Shown: positions 1-13,200 of the stretch, piece after piece
How the letters are laid out: each line of letters opens with the position of its first letter
How positions within the stretch are numbered: position 1 is the stretch's first letter
Assembly (NCBI GenBank): GCA_016490735.1
Contig: JAEMWC010000076.1
Location: forward strand, 768,501-832,500
From: Pachyseris speciosa
Lineage: Eukaryota; Cnidaria; Anthozoa; Scleractinia; Pachyseridae
Length of the DNA: 64,000 nucleotides
Direction of reading: 5' to 3'
The notes under the pieces: model-generated
What the model was told of the DNA's origin: nothing
The model's input: the letters and a program-made list of their open reading frames with translations, nothing else
Databases searched by the model: none
Position numbers and translations under genes: made by a program

Positions 1-326
1 TTGACAGGCGGCTTATTAGAGAGGGGGGTGGGGGGGCTTATTTCAAATCTCAAACACTCCGTTTTCATCTTAGAATAGTTTTTGTACCAAACTCAAACAA
101 CTGCATTGAAACTTAATTATTTAATAAAGAGCAACAAACAGTATTATGTGTTTGAGTGTATATTTGTTTAAAAATAAACCAACTGGGCTGCATGAAGTGG
201 ATTTCGTAAAAGAGAATAGGGGGTTATTAGAGAGGGGGGCTTATTACAATAAACGACTTCCAAACAGGGGGCGTATTAGAGAAGGGGGTTTATAGAGGTG
301 GGAGGCTTAATAAAGCTTTTATGGTA
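1..326 (+). repeat. GGGGCTTATT-type MITE copy, cut by window edge
   Basis: G-rich blocks (GGGGGCTTATT, GGGGGCTTATTA) flank an AT-rich middle. The same order recurs at 33995-34320 in this orientation and at 62705-63123 in the opposite one. The complete copies start TACCGTAAAAG and end with its approximate inverse (…ACGGTA), so this looks like a non-autonomous DNA element. This copy lacks about the first 40 bases because the window begins inside it. No coding capacity is seen. Confidence 0.6.
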
Positions 327-807
327 AGCCCAGGAGCTTGTATTGCTCCTTAATAAATAAAATACTGAACATTTCAAATTGTCTTTTGTAAATATTTTTA
401 TCTTTAACCATGATTCAATATTATAAAATGGTGATTATTGTTGTGATAACTTCTAAGGAGTGTTAATTATAATGGGGTTAAATGTAATTTGATTTTCATA
501 CAGATTTGATTTCATACAGTCTCTACAAATTAGCATAGTAACAAAGGATCACAATTTCATCAAGTGAATACCTTTGCGCGAATCAAATCCATTTGCACAT
601 TTAGGGATGGTTTAAGTCTTCTTATAAAAAGCATCTCCTTAATTAGGCAGTCAAATTTGTTAGCACATTTAGTGAGCACGTGAAATTGTTCTGAAAGACA
701 AAGGAGGTACGTTCAAGATATGTTCGCTCAAATAATGTTTACAAATTGACGATGATTTTTGTTTGTGTTCATTGACGAAAAAAATAAAAAAATCATTATT
801 GATCAAG

Positions 808-841
808 ATTATTATTATTATTATTATTATTATTATAAAAA

Positions 842-886
<45 letters not shown>
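808..886. repeat. (ATT)n microsatellite
   Basis: Two runs of ATT/TTA trinucleotides are separated by an A-rich spacer. The rest of 327-1298 shows no recognisable gene; the missing first exon or exons of the downstream TM9SF4 gene are not found there. Confidence 0.9.
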
Positions 887-1298
887 GAATGAGTTTTTCT
901 CACTTGGGGGTTGCTATATCAGCATCTATGGATCTTTGAAATTTCCCAGGGATTTTTCATAGAACAAGGGACCTTTTTCTAGGGAGTGAAAAAAACCTGA
1001 GGCTTTTTAAATCTTGAGGAGGACACATCATCTCTTTTGTCTCTTACTTTTTTCTTTTCTTTTTTTATTTTGAGTAGGGGTAAATTTTAACTACTTCATA
1101 TGTATTCAGTGAGACAGGGGCCTCGTGAAAATGATAGAATAAGGCTCAGAAATGTTGTAGTCATATGGTCAATGCCAATATTTGCTTTGTTTGGGAACTG
1201 CAAGATATAAAATCCCATTTACTGGTACCTTTTACAAAATTGATTAATTCAACAGATATCATTCCATACATTGTAAACTTGGTGTGCTCTCTTTTCAG

Positions 1299-4200
1299 GC
1301 AGTTAAAATGACAAGTATAAAAACTCAGTTGCCATTTGAGTACTATTCTATACCCATCTGCAAACCAGACAATTTGCAGTACAAGCCTGAAAACTTAGGT
1401 ACGTTGTTTTCGTGGTAAATAATGTTATCATTCACTGTTGCTAATTATAATGTTCAGTATTCTCAATACATTTGAGTATACAGAGATTTGATTTTGTTTT
1501 CTACAACAAGTTATTTGCAATTCCATGATAAAGGATTTTCCCTTACAAACCCAAAGCTAAGGGGGCATGCAGGAGGATCATCAGCTGTATCTTAAACCCC
1601 TCAAACCTGGTATCAACATCCATATTCTCCAAACTGATCTCTATTTATTAGACAAATATTGTTGTCTCTATGTTTTGTTTTTATGAGCAGTATGTTTTAT
1701 CAAGTGGGTAGAAATTAGACACCAAATATTATTGAGGTTTAAAGGGTCAGATATATAGAACTTTCCACAGCCAGGGAGCTTTGAACACAGCTATGAAATA
1801 AAAGAATCTAAGCTGTTGAAAAAAAAAGTTTGTTGCATGTATATGTTGTAGGTCAAAATGATATTCCTTTGTCTTCTAAGCCTAATTATTTAGGGTTAGA
1901 AGGCAAAGGAATTTCATTTGACATACAACATATACACTGCAGCTCCTTTCACTATTAATAAGAGGATAGTGATTCTGTTAGCTTGCTTCATTATAAAATA
2001 GATTTATAAGGAAAACAGATTGTGATTAAATTTCTCTTCTTTTCCTCTCCAGGTGAAGTTCTAAGAGGAGATAGGATAGTAAACACCTTGTATGAGGTCT
2101 GTAATGATTTTGACATTATTTTTCACAGTAACATTGCATAATGATTATTAAAATCAATAACTAAGTGACAAGGATGATGCTTTTTAACATCACAGTGCTA
2201 CTGATTAAAAAACACATCAGTCTGTAGCTGGGAAAACAATGTTCAGTAAATAGAGAGTAGATGTTGGCTCACATGGAGTCTTAAAATGATTGAACTGAGA
2301 GGCAAATATAGGAGATGACTGCCATTAGAATTTTCTTGGCAACCTTTTCAGTGTTCCAGATAAGAGGGGGGTCTTGGGTAAAAAACCCTACAAGGTCAGC
2401 TACATGACCTGACAAATTAATAGAAAATTTATGATGGTTTGGTGGGAGCACTGGAAATTTGACCTGATGGAATTCCTTGTTGACACCCTGCCTTAAAATC
2501 TTATCTGGAACCCTGCGTTTTTGACACAGCCTTCAAAACCTGTTCCATTGAGGCAGATACAGTGTATATCTGCTTTTTTAAAGTGATACTAAATCAATAA
2601 TTTTTATTTTTCTATGGACCTAGATTCTAACAGCTGCTATATATGCATGTTTGGTTACTTTTAGCTCAAGATGGCAGAGAACAAAGGTTGCACATTGCTC
2701 TGCCAACCAAAGACTTTAACAGCTGAAGAATCTACAAAACTTGCAAAGTTAATATCTGAAGAATACCATGTACACATGTGAGTGGAGTTTGACTATTTTA
2801 TTTCAGTAACTATAATAAATCTATCCAATACAATAGTTGAAAAATATGGTCTGCTTCATCTTAACAACACCTAACCTGTGTAGTAGATGTTAACTAACCC
2901 TGGTTAGTAATGTCTGTAAAGCAGCACCAAATTCCTTGTTCTGTACCAGAATTTGATTACATGCTGTGATTGGCTTGTCAACAAAATGCTTTTGTTCCAT
3001 CTAGGGTTAGAAATTTTCATTGAAACTCTCATTGCAGACAACTTACCTAGATAAATACTATTGCTGTTGTGTGGTAGATGTTCAAACTTCAAATATTTGT
3101 TGATATTTTACATGCCATATTTACAGCCCAATTTTAATCATGTTTTTTGGTCACATGGTTGCATTCAGATGCAACTGATTGTGAGTTATGGGGAAAGTTC
3201 CATGTGGTCAACTTTTCCAATAACTTTTAGTGAAATTTTTCTTGCAATACCAAAGCTTGCTGCAATTCTGGATCATTACTATTGGACTGATATTAGTTTA
3301 GAATATTGCCCGGTACATAATATTGCTTTCAGACATGTACAGCTATAGATGAAAGAGTCAAGAGTATATCAAGCCGTTGTATCAAGAGAAAACAAAGTTA
3401 TACAAACACAAAATTGTACATGCTATTTAAGACTGAAATACCAAATTGCTGCACATCATGTCTAAACTTTAATCTACAGCCAAAGAGATCAAGAAGTCTT
3501 AACTTGAAAGCTGTGTTCTTTTCAGGGTAATTGACAATCTGCCAGTGGCTACAAAATTTGAATTGGATGGAAAGGTACTTGTCTTTATTTTTAAAACAAC
3601 AAAACAATTTACTAGTGACAACAGGTAAGCAAAGACAAGACATAACTGAGGACAGGAAGAAACTTGATCTTTCATTGTTGAAATACAACCTTTTGAGCTC
3701 AGATTACAACTGTTAGGAATTTAGTTTTTTTAACTATTATGCAATCCTTCTTGTTTCCTTATAGAAACAGTATGATCATGGTTTCAAACTTGGATTTGCT
3801 ATAGACAAGGTAAATTAAGTTCTTTCTTTTAAAATTGTCCTTTCTACCCTGGGCTGATGCTTGTTCAGAAACTTCCCAAAACTTCCTTTTGGTGTCCTTA
3901 CAATCTTTCTCTAATCCAGCTGTTGAATCACAAATCAAAGCCTGCTTTTGAGGCCTTCCAATGGGTAGAAGCAACAAGGGACATGGCCCCGAAAACAGGC
4001 GACAATCTTTTCCCAGAGCATGACAACTGACAGAAATTGGCAGGAAAAGTGCAACAGTTTGTGAAGGGACAATGCAATTCACTTTCCATTCCTCTTTTAG
4101 CTTGTGACAGTGACATTTTGTCCCTAACGAAACAAGCAAGAGACAGAGACGTAAATGAGTGACAGCGTGAGTCCCACACCACCCCTTGGAAGGCCTTGCT

Positions 4201-7200
4201 TTAACCTTTTGTGTCCCATTAGTGACCAATTCATAATGTCTCCCTACAGTAAAATTACTAGTTGATCAAACATACAGGTCACAAGAAAGTTAAAAATGAT
4301 AACCAAAGACAAGGTGTCTTTATTTTCACACTAATTTTAAAGGAGAATTTTTTGTTGAAATGAAGTAATGTTTGCTTCCTCCCAGGATGTGTTCCTAAAC
4401 AATCATTTGAAGATGGTTCTCAAATATCATACTTACGACAAGTAAGTGGTTTACATAGATCTGCTTCTTTGTTAACTCAGCAGCCTATCACAACTGTGTT
4501 CTCTCTGACATATTTACACACCATTTGACAATAAACTTGATTTAGGAGTTATCACGTTTGCTACATAATTGACCTAAACATTTCACACTTTTTTTCTCCA
4601 TACAGTGTCAGCTTCCGTGTCGTTGGATTTGAAGTGGAAACCAGAAGGTAAATGCTCTTTTGTTAGTGTGATAAGGTATGAGCAGTATCTTGACTGTCAA
4701 ACAACAACAACAACAACAACAACAATTTATTGACAAATTCAGATAGGTATAAGAAGCTTGTCCCGCAAATAGCCGCAAAGCTAGTCGAGGCGGGACAAGA
4801 CGAGCATGAGAAGATATCAGAAAAGACAAATAACAATGAATTACAAACATGCAGCGGAAAAGTTAACTTTACATTATAATGCGGGTTAACTAAGCTATGC
4901 AACAAAATTAAAACTAGCAACAACTAGCAGTCTATCACAGGCAGAGAGACATTTACAGATAGAGATATTGAGAGGCAGACAGACGGAAACAAAAAAGAAA
5001 GAATTAGAAACTAAGATCATGATTAATTTCATCAAACTTGCAGTGTGGCAAAAGATGCTTTAGGAACTGAAGCAGATAAGAAAGAGTGTACCTTCACATC
5101 TGAAAAGTCATCTGGGCAAGTCATTATACCAGAAGGTAAGTAGATCTCTACTAACTACCTCATACACCACCACACCTTCACAGATTGTTATGTTCAATAA
5201 TTAGTAAGTATGACAAGCCACCTGGGCAAGTTATTGTACCAGAATGTAAGTAGATCTGTACTAACTACCTCATACACCACCACACCTTCACAGATGGTTA
5301 TATTCAGTTAGTAAGTATGATAATTCATGATTTGTGTTATGTTACAGTTTATTTTTGTTTACCTTTTCACAGCGGAAAACACAGTAGCAATAACTTATGA
5401 AGTGATATGGGAGGTAAGTCAAACAGGCAAAATGACCACAGATCTAAAATCAGTAAAATTGTCATCTCAAGCTTGAATGATAGCAAATCGTCATAAAAAT
5501 GTATTAAAAAATTACCTTGCAGGCAAGTGATATTGTGTGGGCTTCCAGATGGGACACTTATTTAGCTATGAGTGATGTTCAGATCCACTGGTTTGCTATT
5601 GTCAACTCTGTCGTCATTGTCCTGTTTCTCTCTGGTAAGTACCTTCGTTATAACGATTATCAAGGTTGTCACTGACTGTTGAATATGGCAGGGATGTGCA
5701 AAAGGTAGCCAGTGATTCCAGCTACAGTGTTATAGTTCTACCAAAGTAGCCAGGAATACATGTGATGTAACTCAAATTAGTCAGGCAAATCCCCACCTCA
5801 TTTCCTTCATGAAAGCTCTGATTTATCAAACCCTTTTCGACGTGCACTTGTAAGATTCATCGTCACCACTACTAGCCTGGAGAAATTTGAGGGTTTGGTG
5901 ACTTGAAAAGTGAAGAATTCCTACTTATTAAAGTGCACATGAAACAAAATTTCAAAGCCAGGTTTTTTTTCTCTAATATGAAAATTGGTGTTTTAAGAAA
6001 CATTTTGAGGGGAAAATAATTTACTAAAAGTAGCAGGAACTTGTTTTAAAATGCGGTGAAAGTTGGGCCTTTCTCATTAAAATTCTAGACAAAATCCTGG
6101 GTTCTGGTGAATAGTCATGACGTCATTCGTGTGTATTCAGTCAAGTGTGTTACTCTGTTTTTGTGAGTTCGGTGGAATAAAAATGTTGGAGAACTACCAA
6201 GATTCACTACCGGGGCCTCCAGCTGCGCAAATCTTTCCAGGTTTAAAGTGCCTATCAAGTAAAAAAAAATTTCATGCTTGAACATTAAAAAGGAATGATG
6301 TTACAGAGACCTTTTGGTGGCGCGCAAAATGTCTCAAATTTCAGGACATGGTGGGAATTTTTCTGAACAATTCTCAATGCCGAGGCTAGGAATGTGTTGG
6401 AATAACTTGAAGTAGAAGAAGACATCACGTCTTTGTACACATTCGACGCACTAAAAATTGTAAAAACTGTGAAATAAAAACTAAAAGTTTGAAATATATT
6501 TCGCTCTTTGAGCCTCTTCAGTCAATATGCTTAGTAATTCATGTAAGATACATTAAAACTGTTTGAGAACTTTTTGGCGTCATGTAAGCGAACTTATCTC
6601 GTAGAGAGTGCGCTGTCACATGTGATGATCGCGCATGGGACGTGGAAATAATTCCATTCATTCTTAGAGTTAATCAGTGAGCCTTCTGGTACTTTGTCTA
6701 TCCGGACACCCTCAGATGTTTGTCCTAGCATGGCGTCATCGGCATAAGAACCAGTAACATACATTTTAAATTTCTGCATTTCATTGCCGTGTTTCTCTTT
6801 GCAATGTTTCCACAGAGCCGACCGTTGCGCCTTTTTGATGAGTGACTTCATGTGCTCTTTCCCTCTCGTATACGTGCTCCGTGATGTTTCTCCCACGTAA
6901 ACGTTGTTACACTCTGTACACTCTATTTCATAAGTCACGCTCTGTCTATCACATGGCCCTCGTTCCTCTCTCCTCCACTCTTTGGGTAGATGTAACGGTC
7001 TTTCTCCGGCTTGTTCGGCTTTCTTTCTCGCCATATATGCCTTCAGGGCTGAGTTAACAACCTCATACCTGAACTTCTTGCTGTATCCCAAGTACTGTAT
7101 TCTCAGAACCATTTCGTTAACATTCTCCACTACTCTCTCCCATGGTAACAGCCTGCTAAAATTTAGTAGAACTCTCAGGACCTCTTGAGTTAGTCGGTCG

Positions 7201-10200
7201 GCTCTGTGGAAACATTGCAAAGAGAAACACGGCAATGAAATGCAGAAATTTAAAATTAATGTTACTGGTTCTTATGCCGATGACGCCATGCTAAGACAAA
7301 TATCTGAGGGTGTCCAGATAGACAAAGTACCAGAAGGCTCACTGATTAACTCTAAGAATGAATGGAATTATTTCCACGTCCCACGCGTGATCATCACATG
7401 TAACAGTGCACTCTCTATAAGATAAGTTTGCTTACATGACGCCAAAAAGTTCTCAAACAGTTTTAATGTATCTTACATGAATTACTAAGCATATTGACTG
7501 AAAGAGGCTCAAAGAGCGAAATATATTTCAAACTTAGTTTTTATTTCACAGTTTTTACAATTTTTAGTGCGTCGAATGTGTACAAAGACGTGATGTCTTC
7601 TTCTAGTTCAAGGTAGGAATTTTGGAGCCCCTACAAATGGTGAATCCCTATCACAAAAAGGAGGGAAATGACTGAACATGAAATATGGGGATTATAAGCT
7701 ATCTAAAAACGTAAAAAAGTTGCTAATTCATTTTCAATTCATGTGTACATTAAATTAGTGTATCTGCACTTTTAGTAGAGACTTGTTTGTTGGCTTGTTT
7801 GTTTATGTACATGTACAAGCTCTCTTTCAACCCATCGCTATTGCTTGGAAGTGCTTGATGTGTAAGACTGTGTTTCTGGCTTTCTTACCCTTTAGGTATT
7901 GTATCTATGATAATGATCAGAACCTTGAGACGTGACATTGCAAGATATAACAAAGAGGAAGAAATGGTATGCAAGTGAAAATACACTGTACAACTTGCCA
8001 CATCCCTCCTACCTGCACAAGTTTTGTGATTACACAATCATGTGAAGTTTGAATACCATAAAAGTTGTGACAATGCCAACTGACAGCTAATGTTTTAATC
8101 ATATTGTTTGTTTTAGGAGGATGCCATGGAAGAAACAGGCTGGAAGCTAGTCCATGGAGATGTGTTCAGACCACCCAGGAGGGCGTGGCTATTGACAGCA
8201 TTTGTGGGATCTGGGGTGCAAATCTTTTGCATGGTTGTCATCACCTTGGGTCAGTACTTTGAAATTTTTGTCTGTTACAATTATGACTGACATTCATTCT
8301 GAAGTGATTTTTAAGAAAAGATGCAAAAAATGTAATAAGATTTGAAGAAAGTGATTGTATTGTTTTTTGTTCAATTGTCTGCTAAAAGTAATTTGGCTTT
8401 CTTATAGTCATTGCCATGCTTGGTATGTTATCACCTGCTAGTCGAGGAAGTCTGGTGACAGCCATTATTTTTCTTTATGTATTCATGGGGTGAGTGTAGT
8501 ACTGTTATAATATGCATATTATCCACTTGCAATGAAATTAGCACTCCCAAGCCCACCAAAGAAATAATACAATAATATTATAAATATTAAATTATTAATC
8601 ATTAATTATTAATCAACAATTACCAATCATTAATTAATCAAATTTAACTATTAATTACTGTACTTCAACTGAACTGTTATAAGGGCTATAAGCACTGAGG
8701 TTTTGTCCACAGCTGTCACCCGTCAGTTGGGTTTTGACTCCTCAAATCATCAATTACCGGTATATTGTAGTTTTTAACAAAATCTACAATAATATAAATT
8801 CTAGTTTTAAAGTAATGCAACACCGTCGTTATTGCCACAGTGTCTAGTTTAAAGTCTCAGTGGTTTATTGTCTTCATAAACATTGTCTTAGTTAGGTTTA
8901 GTTATGTGTTTGGAAGCTTTGTTGTGGTTAGGAGATAGTCACATGTAGAGAATACCAGTACATAATTATGTCTACTTACAAATTTATATGTTTAATGTAT
9001 TTCCCTCTTCTTTTACCTTTTTCACAAACGATAACCATGTAACCTCAAGTAGTGTATGCACTGTATAAGTTATGCCTTCTTGTCCCTTTTTCTGTCAGTA
9101 TTTTTGCTGGCTATTTTGCTGCTCGGCTTTACAAGACATGCAAAGGTCAAAATTGGAAGAAATCAGCATTGCTGGTAAGCTCACGTTACTTGTTTGCTGT
9201 AAACTTTTAGACTAAAAGTGTTAAGACAATGTAGTAATTCTGTAACGCAAGACTATTATTGGTTACTTCCTCCAATGTCAGTTGTTGTGTGAACTGTGTT
9301 TAAACCATCCAGCTAACTTTGTTAGTTACTATTTTGTTTAGACTGCAACTTTGTATCCTGGAGTGGTTTCTATAGTCTGCTTTATTTTAAACTTCTTCAT
9401 CTGGGGACAGCACTCATCTGGAGCGGTAAGACATGTCTTTGTAGTGTGGTTTTACAGTAACTTCATTGATAATACAGGCAGCAAGCTGTTTCGTCTTTCC
9501 CTCCTTCCTGCCCTCTCACTCTCCCTTTCTTATTTCTTTCCTCCATCATGCACTTCTCACCCTCCCTTCCTTTCTTCCTTCCTTCCATCCTCCCTCCCTC
9601 CCTCCCTCCCTCCTTTCCTCCCTCCCTCCCTCCTTTCCTTCCTCCTTTCCTCCCTCCCTCCTTCCTCCCTCCCTCCCTCCCTTCCTTCCTCCCTCCTACC
9701 TTCCTCCCTTCCTCCCTCTCTCCCTTCTCCCTCCCTCCCTTCTCCCTCCCTTTCTTCCTTCCTCCCTCCCTCCTTCCCTTCGTTCCTCCCTCCCTCCCTC
9801 CCTTCCTCCCTTCCTCTCTCCCTTCCTCCCTCCCTCCCTTCCTTCCTGCCTCCCTTCCTTCCTTCCTCCTTCCCTCCCTTCCTCCCTCCCTCCCTCCATC
9901 CCCTTCCTCCCTCCCTCCCTTCCTCCCTCCCTCCCTTCCTTCCTGCCTCCCTTCCTTCCTCCTTCCCTCCCTCCTCCCTCCCTCCCTTCCTCCCTCCCTC
10001 CCTCCTTTCCTCCTCCCTCCCTCCCTCCTTTCCTTCCTCCTTTCCTCCCTCCCTCCCTTCCTCCTCCCTTCCTTCCTCCCTCCCTTCCTTCCTCCCTCCC
10101 TACCTTCCTCCCTTCCTCCCTTCCTCCCTTCCTCCCTCTCTCCCTTCTCCCTCCCTCCCTTCTCCCTCCCTTTCTTCCTTCCTCCCTCCCTCCTTCCCTT

Positions 10201-13200
10201 CCTTCCTCCCTTCCTCCCTCCCTTCCTCCCTCCCTCCCTTCCTTCCTGCCTCCCTTCCTTCCTTCCTCCTTCCCTCCCTTCCTCCCTCCCTCCCTCCCTC
10301 CATCCCTTCCTCCCTCCCTTCCTTCCTCCCTCCCTCCCTCCCTCCCTCCCTTCCTTCCTGCCTCTCTTCCTTCCTCCTTCCCTCCCTTCCTCCCTCCCTC
10401 CCTCCCTTCCTCCCTCCCTTCCTTCCTTCCCTCCCTCCCTTCCTCCCTCCCTCCCTTCCTCCCTCCCTCCCTTCCTCCCTTCCTTCCTTCCTCCCTCCCT
10501 TCCTCCCTTCCTTCCTTCCTTCCTCCCTTCCTCCCTCCCTTCCTTCCTTCCTTCCTTCCTTCCTCCCTCCCTCCTTCCTTTCTCCTTCCATCCCTTCCTC
10601 CCTTCTTTCCTTTCTTCCTGTTAAATCCTCAGTTCATGTTAGAAGCACATAAAGTAGGTTTCCTCCAACCATAAAACAGCTCTTTGTATGAGGTGCCATA
10701 ACTGCAACAATCACAAAAGACTAACTGTTGATTGATTTCTTTTTTTAATGTTTGTGCAGGTTCCTTTTACCACCATGCTTGCACTGCTCTGCATGTGGCT
10801 TGGTATTTCAACGCCTCTAGTTTTTCTTGGCTATTACTTTGGATACCGAAAATATGTGAGTACTGTGCTTGGATGCACTGTAAGCTTTCAAACCACCATT
10901 GGCCCATAACAGTTCTAATTCTTTACAACCCTGTTTTATTGACTGAGATTGAATTGAAAGCAATTAGCCCAAAGGAAAATTTAATTTTCCAGCACAGTAG
11001 TTTTGTCATTATCCTGCATAAGCGAAAATTTGCTGTTGCACTTATTAAGGTTTACATTGATTTTATTTTTTTTTTTGGTTTGAAAGTTTTCAAACCTTTT
11101 TCAAAAAGGAACATGATCACAATGCCCTGATATATAAACAGATTCTCTCCACTTGTGGCACAAGACTTTTATGAAGAACAGTTAAGAGAATATACTTGAC
11201 AATATCAGAGTTAAATAGGTGATCATTACACATTTGTATTGCAGCCCTATGAGCACCCTGTCAGGACCAATCAGATTCCACGACAGGTTCCAGAGCAGGC
11301 TTGGTTTATGAGTCCTTTACCAAGGCAAGAATTTCTTGAAAATTTAACTACTATCCAGTTTTATCTACCGCATGTGTTTTTGTACAGCTAGTTGCATGGT
11401 TTTGTTACTCATGTAATATTGTACTTGTGACTTCCTTGCAGTAACCTGATGGCTGGCATTCTTCCATTTGGTGCAGTGTTTATAGAGCTCTTCTTTATCT
11501 TATCTGTAAGTAATTAACCAGAGAAAGTGAAATAATGGTTTATTTCCTTATCTCAGGCAATGTAAATTAATATGTATTTTTCACAATTAACCCCAGTGTT
11601 TTTTTTAATTGCTCACACTCACTCATCCTCTTCATGCCGCGTGGCACATAAAAGGCAAGATGGGTAGCCCTGCATGTAACCCCCATCCTGGAGGGCCAGG
11701 GTGTTGTTTAGTCTGTTCCCTCTCCTGCAGACCAATCAAGCGTGGTTGACCCTACTAGGAGCAACTTTGCAACATTAAAATTTAGCATGGTTGGGATTTG
11801 TTGAAGTGCTCTCAAAGTAAGTGCCAATGCATTAAGGAAGTGAACTAAGTTAACTACAATCCAAGTGAAACCAAGTGAACTACAATCTAGAATTATTATT
11901 CTACACTGCACTTGCTCGTGAGTTGGAGGAGGCAGGGTGGCCCAGCAGTTAGAGCACTGGACCTGCATTGCAGTGGCCTGGTTTGAAGTCCCACTCTAGC
12001 TCAGCCACGCTTGTGAATAGCCAACTGGTCTACCTCCTGCCAGATGGGATTCTTAACCTGTTATGTTTAATGGGGTTAAATGCAATTTAACCTAGTTAAT
12101 GACTAGGAGCAAGTTTTTGCTCAGTTATTGGCATGGCATGGCATTAGCATTTGCTAGTATACTGTGGGTTGCCAACGGCCTTATAGCCTTTCTAGCTTAT
12201 GTCTGATGTCTTCAGGCAGTCCAGTGGTCAGCGGTGGTTCCGTTATATTTTATGCGTGCACCTTTTCCATGTGCTTGTAGTTTCACTTGCTCTCTGTATG
12301 GGGCATTGTAGCTCATGTGTTTTCAAGTATTTCCCCTCCCTCCCCTGCCTTTAGTTTTATTATTATTATTATTATTATTTATTTATTTATTTTTCTTCCA
12401 CTGAACTCCTAGTTCAGTGTGATGGGTGCTTGGTTTGGGGCTTGGTGTGGCAGGCAGGGCTTGTGGCTGGGTTGCAGGTATGGCAGGCTTATGGGGTGTT
12501 CTACCAACCTGGGTTTGGGTCAGCGGTAACAGCCCCCAGGTCCCTGAGCACCCAACCTCCACTTGCTATACAGGTGTTAATTTGAATTATTTGTTTCATG
12601 TATTTGCTTGACCCCACCAGCCTTTGTGTACTATAAATACTGCCGAGGGTAAATTAAATGGTCATTTATTTATTTTATCTGTTTCCTTAAGTGATATATA
12701 TATATATGGTTATTGTTGATATTAGATCTTTTAGTGTTTTAGATTATACATCATGTGTTGTTTTATTTTCAGGCCATCTGGGAGAATCAGTTCTACTATT
12801 TGTTTGGTTTCTTGTTTTTGGTGTTCCTTATCCTGACCAGCTGTGTCTCACAGATTTCCATAGTTATGATATACTTTCAGTTGTGTGCTGAGGTAAGGAA
12901 CGTAACTATGAAAATAAAAATCATTAACTTATTTCAAATGGTTAATAACTACTCTTGTTATTGATGTTATGACAAATGAACTTTGTGGATCAGAAGTCAG
13001 ACAGTGGTTATATTCATCATCATCATCATCATCATTATAATAACACCATTTATATAGTGGGTGTATACAAAGCTCTATATTGCTTTACAAAAAATAAATA
13101 AAAAATAAATATCTAAACTAAGATCATTGTCATCATCTTTAAATTCTCCATCTTTTGCTGTTGTGTGTACTTGTAAGTGTGTGTCTTAGGTTTGGCAAAT

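Noticed and set aside
3759..4229. 156-residue minus-strand open frame in a TM9SF4 intron
   Set aside because: No recognisable motif, composition unlike a conserved protein, and it overlaps a real TM9SF4 exon on the other strand.
9351..10674. Long open frames of Ser-Leu-Pro-Pro (plus) and Glu-Gly-Arg (minus) repeats
   Set aside because: They arise from the polypyrimidine tract, are open in several frames at once, and lie in a TM9SF4 intron.
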